This document shows positions 1 to 5,533 of a stretch of 5,533 nt of DNA, piece after piece; within the stretch, counting starts at the first letter, position 1, and each line of letters starts with the position of its first letter. The DNA lies in contig CAJMQQ010000096.1 in the NCBI GenBank assembly GCA_905215625.1, positions 1 to 5,533 on the forward strand, read 5' to 3'. The notes beneath the pieces were generated by a model. It was not told where the DNA came from. It was given only the letters and a program-made list of their open reading frames with translations, and ran no database searches. The translations under genes and the position numbers were made by a program. Source of the DNA: an uncultured bacterium. GTDB lineage: Bacteria; Bacillota; Clostridia; Lachnospirales; Lachnospiraceae.

Positions 1-65
1 CAAAAATATATGACTTTTTTATGCTTTATCTCTTGACATCACACCGCTGGACTATGTCTGGTTTC

Positions 66-614
66 TTATCCTTCCGCCAGGCTGATTACCATCTGGGCGG
101 TTTCGATTAAATTGGATCCATTTTCCATACTGCACGTCTGCAGATACCGGTGTGCCTCGTTTTCACTCATATGATTTCTGGACATTAAAATCTCTTTGGC
201 CTGTTTTAAAATGGCCAGATCTGCCTCACTTCTTGCTTTCGGCATTTTCTTCTTCCGTCTCCGGCGTCTGTCCTGGGCATGAATCATCATCTCCATGGTT
301 CCTGTCAGCTCATTAATCTTCAGCGGCATTGCCAGAAAAATCAAATTCTCCGCCTGATATTCCGCTTTGTGAGATGGCGGTGCAATTACCAGCATATCCA
401 GATATGCTGGCAGGCATTCTCTTAAATCTGCATATACCATATCCGGGAAACGGCTTCCACAGACCACAATTCCACTGTCCAGATTTTCTGCTGCCGTCAG
501 CGTCTGGGCTGCCGTCATGCAAACGGACGCCACATGAAATCCTCTTTTTACTAAAATATTTTTAATATTCCTGCTGTTTTCTGGGTTTGAAAATGCTACG
601 ATTACTTCCGCCAA
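66..614 (-). CDS. ANTAR-domain RNA-binding regulator with pseudo-receiver (NitR-like)
   Basis: A 182-residue protein, probably a transcription antiterminator that binds RNA hairpins. Residues 1 to about 110 have the alternating pattern of a response-regulator receiver, but the phosphorylation pocket is missing: the beta-1 acidic pair reads Phe-Ser-Asn, the phospho-Asp position in VVCGSRFPD is Gly53, and the usual Lys before the late Pro is Met96. A run of eight basic residues (116-123, five Arg then three Lys) links to the ANTAR domain (about 124-180), recognisable from AKEIL, MSENEAHRYL, the Ser-Met-Glu segment and a final ETAQMVISL helix. The start is TTG; a near-perfect GGAGGTGA Shine-Dalgarno six bases upstream supports it, and the first in-frame Met after it is only residue 33. 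It lies 44 bases after glnA with no terminator between, so co-transcription is likely. The same gene order is known in Clostridium, where the downstream ANTAR gene is called nitR. The domain call is firm; the NitR role is inferred. Confidence 0.9.
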   Translation of the reverse strand: MAEVIVAFSNPENSRNIKNILVKRGFHVASVCMTAAQTLTAAENLDSGIVVCGSRFPDMVYADLRECLPAYLDMLVIAPPSHKAEYQAENLIFLAMPLKINELTGTMEMMIHAQDRRRRRKKKMPKARSEADLAILKQAKEILMSRNHMSENEAHRYLQTCSMENGSNLIETAQMVISLAEG

Positions 615-620
615 TCTCTT

Positions 621-629
621 TCACCTCCC
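621..629 (-). promoter_or_regulatory. Ribosome binding site deciding a TTG start
   Basis: On the minus strand this reads GGGAGGTGA, complementary to the 16S anti-Shine-Dalgarno over eight bases. It ends six bases before the TTG at 614-612. Its strength and spacing are the reason for accepting TTG as the start of the ANTAR protein. Confidence 0.85.
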
Positions 630-658
630 GGTTTGGCCGTAAATCCTGCATTTTTCTC

Positions 659-1993
659 TTAGTAGCGGTATAAATAGTCGTTTAATTCCCAATCTGTCAC
701 AGCGGCGCAGAATTGCTTCCATTCTTTCTTTTTTGCTTCTAAATATTGTTTAAAAATATGTTCTCCTAATATATCCTTTATAAACTCATCCCGTTCGAAC
801 GCATAGATTGCCTCTCCCAGCGTTCTTGGAAGGAACTGCACCTGCTTCTCTGTCAGGCTTTCTTCCTCCATGGTAAATACATTTCCCTCCAGACTTTCCG
901 GCGCTTTCATTTCCTTTTTAATTCCATCCAGTCCGGCAGCCAGACAGCCAGCCAGCACCAGATAGGGATTGGCAGCGGAATCCGGACAGCGAAGCTCTAT
1001 TCTGGTGCCTGTTCCTCTGGCAGAAGGCACTCTGAGAAGGGAGCTGCGGTTGGACTTTTCTGACCAGGAAATAGTTACCGGAGCATCATAGCCTGGAACC
1101 AGCCTTTTATAAGAGTTTACCAACGGATTCGTAAGAATTGCCATTCCCTTCATGTGGCAGAGGAGGCCTGCCATAAACTGTCTGGCAGTCTGGCTTAATC
1201 CCATGGGATCTGTACGGTCTGCAAATACATTGTTTCCTTCTACATCTGCTAACGACATATTGATGTGCATTCCTGACCCGTTTACCCCTTGTCTGGGCTT
1301 TGGCATAAAAGTGGCATGGAAGCCATGGCGTTTTGCAATGGTTTTTACCGCCATCCGGAAGGTCATAATATCATCTGCTGTTTTTAATGCTTCCCGGTAT
1401 TCCAAATCAATCTCATGCTGGGCCGGAGCCTGTTCATGGTGGGAGGCTTCCACGCAAAATCCCATATCTTCCAGGTTTAATACAATGTCCCTGCGGACAT
1501 TTTCTCCCATATCCAATGGAGAGATGTCAAAATAGCTGCCGACTTCCTGGGTCTTTGCAATGGGACGGCCTTCTTCATCTGTATGGAACAGGAAAAATTC
1601 ACATTCCGGACCGACAAAGAAGGAATATCCCATGTCTTTTGCCTCATTTAATACCTTTTTCAGAATATATCTTGGATCTCCGGCAAATGGACGGCCATCT
1701 GGAAGGTAAATATCACAGATCAGACGAGCTACTTTTCCCTGCTGGGGACGCCATGGAAAAATCTCAAACGTATCTAAATCCGGATGAAGGTACATATCGG
1801 ATTCTTCTATATGGAGAAATCCTTCTATCGAGGAACCATCAAACATACACTGGTTATCCAGAATTTTCTCCAACTGGCTTACCGTCACCGCCATATTTTT
1901 TAATACGCCGAAAATATCTGTAAACTGGAGCCGGATAAACTCCACATCCTCTTCTTCCACCATCCGGAAAATATCTTCTTTACTGTATTTCAT
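659..1993 (-). CDS. glnA: Glutamine synthetase, type I-alpha
   Basis: Cytoplasmic enzyme that joins ammonia to glutamate using ATP to make glutamine; the family forms dodecamers. At 444 residues it has the length of the Bacillus subtilis enzyme. Residues 1-100 are the beta-grasp domain with the Asp52 latch in FDGSSIEG. The catalytic domain shows metal ligands Glu130 and Glu132 (GPECEFF), Glu187 and Glu194 (ASHHE...QHEID), His243 (NGSGMH) and Glu333 (RIELR), plus substrate-binding Arg297 (YKRLVPG). The adenylylated-Tyr segment of type I-beta enzymes is not apparent, so control by feedback and by regulators is expected. Two positions are unusual: His61 where B. subtilis has Arg62, and Asp303 in the flap (PGYDAP) where Glu304 (E. 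coli Glu327) is normal; WSEKSNRS also has one residue more than the B. subtilis flap region. The ATG follows AGGAGG by six bases. It is divergent from carB and is followed by the ANTAR gene. All catalytic ligands are present, so activity is expected. Confidence 0.97.
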   Translation of the reverse strand: MKYSKEDIFRMVEEEDVEFIRLQFTDIFGVLKNMAVTVSQLEKILDNQCMFDGSSIEGFLHIEESDMYLHPDLDTFEIFPWRPQQGKVARLICDIYLPDGRPFAGDPRYILKKVLNEAKDMGYSFFVGPECEFFLFHTDEEGRPIAKTQEVGSYFDISPLDMGENVRRDIVLNLEDMGFCVEASHHEQAPAQHEIDLEYREALKTADDIMTFRMAVKTIAKRHGFHATFMPKPRQGVNGSGMHINMSLADVEGNNVFADRTDPMGLSQTARQFMAGLLCHMKGMAILTNPLVNSYKRLVPGYDAPVTISWSEKSNRSSLLRVPSARGTGTRIELRCPDSAANPYLVLAGCLAAGLDGIKKEMKAPESLEGNVFTMEEESLTEKQVQFLPRTLGEAIYAFERDEFIKDILGEHIFKQYLEAKKKEWKQFCAAVTDWELNDYLYRY

Positions 1994-1999
1994 TCTCTG

Positions 2000-2007
2000 C
2001 CTCCTCC
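2000..2007 (-). promoter_or_regulatory. Ribosome binding site of glnA
   Basis: The minus strand reads GGAGGAGG here, with AGGAGG ending six bases before the ATG at 1993. It fixes the glnA start. Confidence 0.8.
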
Positions 2008-2016
2008 AGACATTTT

Positions 2017-2038
2017 AGCTAAGTTGAGGTTTTTAGCC
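2017..2038 (-). other. Possible small hairpin in the glnA leader
   Basis: In the glnA leader RNA, GGCUAA (2038-2033) can pair with UUAGCU (2022-2017), giving six pairs including one G-U across a 10-base loop. It lies about 10 bases upstream of the Shine-Dalgarno sequence. There is no U-run after it, so it is not a terminator, and the loop is not the six-base A..G loop expected of an ANTAR target. It could be chance. Confidence 0.2.
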
Positions 2039-2051
2039 TTCTATAGCATAA

Positions 2052-2080
2052 AAAATAGCAGGGAGCAGGCGATTTGTCAA
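2052..2080 (-). promoter_or_regulatory. Predicted sigma-A promoter of the glnA operon
   Basis: On the minus strand a perfect -35 TTGACA (2080-2075) is followed by exactly 17 bases and a -10 of TATTTT (2057-2052, four of six consensus), with an extended -10 TG one base upstream (TGC before TATTTT). Transcription would start near 2045 and give a leader of about 52 bases. That is too short for a full terminator/antiterminator plus dual ANTAR hairpins, so any ANTAR control of glnA itself would need a more distant start or a different target. Confidence 0.7.
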
Positions 2081-2110
2081 CGCTGGAACAGGGCATATTT
2101 GACAGAAATC
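2071..2110. repeat. Inverted repeat with outward TTGACA boxes
   Basis: GATTTGTCAA (2071-2080) and TTGACAGAAATC (2099-2110) are reverse complements except for a two-base GA insertion in the right arm, with 18 bases between the arms. The left arm contains the glnA -35 box. The right arm has a perfect plus-strand TTGACA, but the best -10 at normal spacing is only three of six. The repeat could be a dyad operator shared by the divergent genes, or chance similarity of -35-like words. Confidence 0.35.
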
Positions 2111-2148
2111 ATATTTTTTTACATTTTCCTCTATTCAAGAAGGAAATT

Positions 2149-2159
2149 TGTGATATAAT
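2149..2159 (+). promoter_or_regulatory. Predicted extended -10 promoter of carB
   Basis: The sequence TGTGATATAAT is a perfect TATAAT preceded by the TRTGn extension favoured in Gram-positive bacteria. At normal spacing the -35 region (about 2131-2137) matches consensus at three positions or fewer, which is usual for extended -10 promoters. The start would be near 2166, giving a leader of about 49 bases. I see no PyrR-type attenuator, riboswitch or T-box in a leader this short. Confidence 0.75.
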
Positions 2160-2203
2160 CAATAAGATTAGAGTTTTTTTAACCACGAAAACACTATAAC
2201 TAT

Positions 2204-2208
2204 GGAGG
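2204..2208 (+). promoter_or_regulatory. Ribosome binding site of carB
   Basis: GGAGG sits six bases before the ATG at 2215. It lies inside a short near-palindrome, ATGGA-GG-TCCAT (2202-2213). Confidence 0.85.
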
Positions 2209-2214
2209 TCCATT

Positions 2215-5200
2215 ATGCCAAAACGCAATGACATCAACAAAATTTTGATCATCGGCTCCGGCCCTATCATTATCGGTCAGGCTTGCGAGTTCGACTATTC
2301 CGGCACCCAGGCCTGCAAGGCTCTCAGAAATCTGGGTTACAAAATTGTCCTGGTTAATTCCAATCCAGCAACTATTATGACTGACCCTGCTACTGCTGAC
2401 GCTACTTATATCGAACCATTAAATGTGGACCGTCTTACTGAAATTATCGCAAAAGAGCGGCCCGATGCCCTGCTCCCCAACTTAGGCGGCCAATCTGGCT
2501 TAAACCTTTGTGAGGAGCTTTATAATGCTGGCGTACTGGACAAGTACAACGTGCAGGTTATCGGCGTTCAGGTAGACGCTATCAACCGCGGTGAAGATCG
2601 TATTGCTTTTAAAGAAGCCATGAACGAACTGGGAATCGAGATGGCAAAGAGTTCTCCAGCTTACAGCGTAGACGAAGCGCTGCAGATTGCTGCTGAGTTA
2701 AACTATCCGGTTGTTATCCGTCCGGCTTATACCATGGGCGGTACTGGCGGCGGTATTGTTTATAATGAAGAAGAATTAAAGAAAGTAGCTGCCCGCGGCC
2801 TTGCTGCTTCTATGGTTCATCAGATTCTGGTAGAAGAGTCTGTAATCGGCTGGGAAGAGTTAGAGGTTGAAGTAGTCCGCGATGCTACGGGCAAGAAGAT
2901 TTCTATCTGCTTTATTGAAAATATTGATCCAATGGGCGTTCATACCGGCGACTCCTTCTGCAGCGCCCCTATGCTGACCATCTCCAAAGAACTTCAGGAT
3001 CGTCTGGAAAAGCAGGCTCACGCCATTGTAGAGTCCATCGGAGTAATCGGCGGAACCAATGTACAGTTCGCCCATGATCCAAAAACTGACCGTATTATTA
3101 TTATCGAGATCAATCCAAGAACTTCCCGTTCTTCTGCCCTGGCTTCCAAGGCTACCGGTTTCCCGATTGCCTATGTATCCGCTCTGTTAGCCTGCGGCCT
3201 GACCTTAGACGAGATTCCTTACTGGAAAGACGGTACCCTGGACAATTACAAGCCATCCGGCGACTATGTGGTTATCAAGTTTGCACGCTGGGCATTTGAA
3301 AAGTTCAAAGGTTCCCAGGACAAGCTGGGAACCCAGATGAAAGCTGTCGGCGAAGTTATGTCCATTGGTAAAAACTATAAAGAAGCGCTCCAAAAAGCCA
3401 TCCGTTCCCTGGAAACCGGACGCTACGGACTGGGTTTTGCAAAGAATTTCCACGAACTGACCTTAGACCAGTTATATGTAAAGCTGGCTGAGCCTTCCAG
3501 CGAGCGTCAGTTTATTATGTACGAAGCCATCCGCAAGGGCGCTCCGTTAGAAAAGCTTCATGAAATGACCCATATTAAGATGTGGTTTTTGGAGCAGATG
3601 AAAGAATTAGTAGACTTAGAAGAGGAAATCATTTCCTATAAGGGCAAAGAACTTCCGGATGCTCTGTTAATTCAGGCTAAGAAGGACGGCTTCTCTGACA
3701 AATATCTGGCAAAGCTTCTGGAGATTGACGAATGGGATCTGTTTAAGCGCAGAGAATCCCTTGGCATGAAGGAATGCTGGGATGCAGTTCCGGTAAGCGG
3801 CGTAAAAGATCCAGCTGCTTATTACTACTCCACCTATAACGGAGAGGACAAAGCTCCTGTTTCCAACCGCAGAAAAGTCATGGTTTTAGGCGGCGGTCCT
3901 AACCGTATCGGCCAGGGTATTGAGTTTGACTACTGCTGTGTACACGCTGCTTTAACCCTGCGTGAATTAGGATTCGAGACCATTATGGTAAACTGTAACC
4001 CTGAGACGGTTTCCACTGACTATGACACCTCCGACAAGCTGTATTTTGAGCCTCTGACTGTTGAGGATGTTATGAGTATTTACAACAAAGAAAAACCGGA
4101 AGGCGTTATCGTACAGTTTGGCGGACAGACCCCATTAAACATTGCCGCTGAATTAGAGCGCCGCGGAGCCCATATTCTGGGAACCTCTCCAAAGGTAATC
4201 GACATGGCGGAAGACCGTGACCTGTTTAATGCCATGATGCATAAGTTAAACATTCCAATGCCAAAATCCGGAATGGCTGTTACCATAGAAGATGCTCTGG
4301 AAATCGCTCACCGCATCGGCTATCCGATGATGGTTCGTCCTTCCTACGTACTGGGCGGACGCGGCATGGAAGTTGTCTATGATGACGATATGCTGAAGGA
4401 TTACATGGCTGCTGCAATTGACGTTACTCCTGAGCGTCCAATCCTGATGGATATGTTCCTGCAGGATGCTATGGAATGCGAGACCGATGCAATTTCCGAC
4501 GGTACTCATGCATTTGTTCCAACTGTTATGCAGCATATTGAACAGGCTGGTATTCACTCCGGCGACTCTGCATGTGTAATTCCTTCTGTTAAGATTTCTG
4601 AAAAGAATAAAGAAATTATCCGCAAGTACACCACTGACATTGCCTGTGAAATGGGCGTTGTAGGTCTGATGAATATGCAGTATGCCATTTATAAAGATGA
4701 GGTTTATGTTCTGGAAGCAAATCCAAGAGCATCCCGTACCGTTCCGCTGGTATCCAAGGTCTGCAACATCAACATGGCCAACATTGCTACCCAGCTGATG
4801 GCATATGAACTGACTGGCGTACGTCCGGATGTAACCCAGTTTAAGGAAAAAGAACATCCTTATTACGGTGTTAAGGAAGCAGTTCTTCCATTTAACATGT
4901 TCCCGGAAGTAGACCCGTTACTGGGACCGGAAATGCGTTCCACCGGTGAAGTATTAGGCATGAGCCGTACCTTCCCGCTGGCTTATTACAAAGCAGAAGA
5001 GGCTACTGGTACAAAACTTCCATTATCCGGTACTGCTTTAGTCAGCGTTAACCGCGCAGATAAAGAACTGGCTCTGGAAGCTGCTCAGCAGTTATTTGAA
5101 CTTGGCTTTAAGATTGTCGCTACAGAAGGAACCGGACGTTATCTGGAAGAGCATGGCGTTTCCTGCCGTATCTTGAAGAAGATTCAGGAAGGCCGTCCAA

Positions 5201-5436
5201 ACATTTACGATGCTATGGTCAACGGCGAAATTGATTTAATTATCAACTCTCCTGCCGGAAAACAGAGCAAATACGACGATTCCTACCTGCGCAAAACTGC
5301 TATTAATAAAAAGATCCCTTACATTACTACTATGTATGCAGCAAAAGCTGCTGCTAAAGGTATTGCTGCTGTCTTAAAGGGAGAACATGAAGAATTAAAA
5401 TCCCTTCAGGAATATCACGCAAGCATTCCGGAGTAA
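2215..5436 (+). CDS. carB: Carbamoyl-phosphate synthase, large subunit
   Basis: Makes carbamoyl phosphate from bicarbonate, two ATP and ammonia tunnelled from the glutaminase subunit CarA; the product feeds pyrimidine and arginine synthesis. At 1073 residues it equals E. coli CarB in length and aligns throughout. The carboxyphosphate half (1 to about 400) shows GSGPIIIGQACEFDYSG and TMGGTGGG (173-180). An oligomerisation segment follows, then the carbamoyl-phosphate half (from about 554) with GGGPNRIGQGIEFDYCC and VLGGRG (712-717). The MGS-like allosteric domain begins near 938. Residues matching the E. coli ornithine site are kept (His774, Glu776, Asp784, Glu888, Thr1038). Much of the UMP site is kept (Thr970, Thr973, Lys989, Asn1011), but the E. 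coli Thr1017 position is Pro1013. The start has a strong GGAGG. The gene is transcribed alone from its own promoter and ends at a strong terminator. carA is not adjacent on either visible side, which is unusual. Confidence 0.98.
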   Translation: MPKRNDINKILIIGSGPIIIGQACEFDYSGTQACKALRNLGYKIVLVNSNPATIMTDPATADATYIEPLNVDRLTEIIAKERPDALLPNLGGQSGLNLCEELYNAGVLDKYNVQVIGVQVDAINRGEDRIAFKEAMNELGIEMAKSSPAYSVDEALQIAAELNYPVVIRPAYTMGGTGGGIVYNEEELKKVAARGLAASMVHQILVEESVIGWEELEVEVVRDATGKKISICFIENIDPMGVHTGDSFCSAPMLTISKELQDRLEKQAHAIVESIGVIGGTNVQFAHDPKTDRIIIIEINPRTSRSSALASKATGFPIAYVSALLACGLTLDEIPYWKDGTLDNYKPSGDYVVIKFARWAFEKFKGSQDKLGTQMKAVGEVMSIGKNYKEALQKAIRSLETGRYGLGFAKNFHELTLDQLYVKLAEPSSERQFIMYEAIRKGAPLEKLHEMTHIKMWFLEQMKELVDLEEEIISYKGKELPDALLIQAKKDGFSDKYLAKLLEIDEWDLFKRRESLGMKECWDAVPVSGVKDPAAYYYSTYNGEDKAPVSNRRKVMVLGGGPNRIGQGIEFDYCCVHAALTLRELGFETIMVNCNPETVSTDYDTSDKLYFEPLTVEDVMSIYNKEKPEGVIVQFGGQTPLNIAAELERRGAHILGTSPKVIDMAEDRDLFNAMMHKLNIPMPKSGMAVTIEDALEIAHRIGYPMMVRPSYVLGGRGMEVVYDDDMLKDYMAAAIDVTPERPILMDMFLQDAMECETDAISDGTHAFVPTVMQHIEQAGIHSGDSACVIPSVKISEKNKEIIRKYTTDIACEMGVVGLMNMQYAIYKDEVYVLEANPRASRTVPLVSKVCNINMANIATQLMAYELTGVRPDVTQFKEKEHPYYGVKEAVLPFNMFPEVDPLLGPEMRSTGEVLGMSRTFPLAYYKAEEATGTKLPLSGTALVSVNRADKELALEAAQQLFELGFKIVATEGTGRYLEEHGVSCRILKKIQEGRPNIYDAMVNGEIDLIINSPAGKQSKYDDSYLRKTAINKKIPYITTMYAAKAAAKGIAAVLKGEHEELKSLQEYHASIPE

Positions 5437-5452
5437 ATTCAGGATTTATAAG

Positions 5453-5483
5453 GGGCTGCCGCTGTATGCGGCGGCCCTTTTTT
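5453..5483 (+). terminator. Intrinsic terminator of carB
   Basis: GGGCTGCCGC (5453-5462) pairs with GCGGCGGCCC (5468-5477) in a 10-pair stem with one G-U pair and a five-base TGTAT loop, followed at once by six T (5478-5483). It lies 16 bases after the carB stop. There is no matching T-run on the minus-strand side, so it acts in the carB direction only. Confidence 0.93.
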
Positions 5484-5533
5484 GGCTCTTTGTCAAGAGT
5501 TGGGGTAAATTTATTTTTGAGGCACAGGAACGA
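5484..5533. mobile_element. Possible end of an ISL3-family insertion sequence (partial)
   Basis: Immediately after the terminator T-run the sequence reads GGCTCTTTGTCAAGAG and continues TTGGGGTAAA. From memory, GGCTCTTTGTCAA-type ends mark the terminal inverted repeats of many ISL3-family elements in Firmicutes. If that is right, the element begins at 5484 and its target site is the terminator tail; the family usually duplicates eight bases, here CCTTTTTT (5476-5483). Only 50 bases are visible: no transposase and no second end, so an intact element, a solo end or a chance match all remain possible. CTCTT and AAGAG (5486-5499) also form a small inverted repeat. Confidence 0.45.

Noticed and set aside
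30..61. Plus-strand TTGACA at 33-38 as a promoter
   Set aside because: No acceptable -10 at 16-18 bases spacing, and it would read into the antisense of the ANTAR gene.
1..65. Terminator or further gene after the ANTAR gene
   Set aside because: On the minus strand there is no GC stem followed by a T-run. AAAAA/TTTTT pairing near 1-20 is too AT-rich and the sequence ends at the window edge.
329..565. Plus-strand 78-codon frame opposite the ANTAR gene
   Set aside because: Overlaps a recognisable domain protein on the other strand; no Shine-Dalgarno or family pattern.
1152..1923. Plus-strand open frames of 127 and 178 codons opposite glnA
   Set aside because: They lie wholly inside a strongly conserved glnA, have no credible ribosome site or family resemblance, and are antisense shadows.
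2075..2091. GlnR/TnrA operator (TGTNA-N7-TNACA) near the glnA promoter
   Set aside because: TGTCA followed by AACA has the wrong spacing by one base and a mismatch in the second half-site.
2161..2214. Pyrimidine attenuator or UTP-sensitive reiterative start in the carB leader
   Set aside because: The T-run at 2174-2180 is several bases after the predicted start and has no GC hairpin before it; the leader is too short for PyrR attenuation.
1994..2214. Dual six-base-loop ANTAR target hairpins
   Set aside because: I found no pair of adjacent hairpins with A..G six-base loops on either strand of the intergenic region.
4246..4857. Minus-strand open frame of 203 codons opposite carB
   Set aside because: It is antisense to conserved CarB sequence, resembles no known protein, and has no promoter or ribosome site that I can see.
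30..5499. CTCTTGACA at 30-38 is the reverse complement of TGTCAAGAG at 5491-5499, suggesting paired IS ends around the whole locus
   Set aside because: Only nine bases match, and the bases around them do not extend the match to an inverted repeat; chance is sufficient.

Overview
The window looks like chromosomal DNA from a Gram-positive, low-to-moderate-GC anaerobe of the class Clostridia, probably Lachnospiraceae-like. That placement is inferred from three things: a type I-alpha glutamine synthetase followed by a small ANTAR-domain regulator (the glnA-nitR arrangement known from Clostridium), strong GGAGG-type ribosome binding sites with one TTG start, and a Bacillus/Clostridium-style extended -10 promoter. 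No species can be named from this evidence.

Layout: positions 1-65 hold no recognisable feature. On the minus strand, reading right to left, glnA (1993-659) is followed 44 bases later by an ANTAR-domain protein with a degenerate receiver (614-66), forming a likely two-gene operon. A 221-base divergent intergenic region (1994-2214) holds a good glnA promoter facing left, a strong extended -10 carB promoter facing right, and an inverted pair of TTGACA boxes. On the plus strand, carB (2215-5436) is a complete carbamoyl-phosphate synthase large subunit that ends in a textbook intrinsic terminator. Directly after the terminator T-run, the last 50 bases resemble the terminal inverted repeat of an ISL3-family insertion sequence.

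The genes share glutamine. GlnA makes it from glutamate, ammonia and ATP. Carbamoyl-phosphate synthase uses its amide nitrogen to start pyrimidine and arginine synthesis, although the glutaminase subunit carA is not in the window. The ANTAR protein probably acts as an RNA-binding antiterminator in nitrogen control. The least ordinary feature is GlnA: the two positions matching Bacillus subtilis Arg62 and Glu304, both tied there to feedback inhibition, are His61 and Asp303, and there is a one-residue insertion close to the second. No wholly new system is visible; most of the window is core metabolism.
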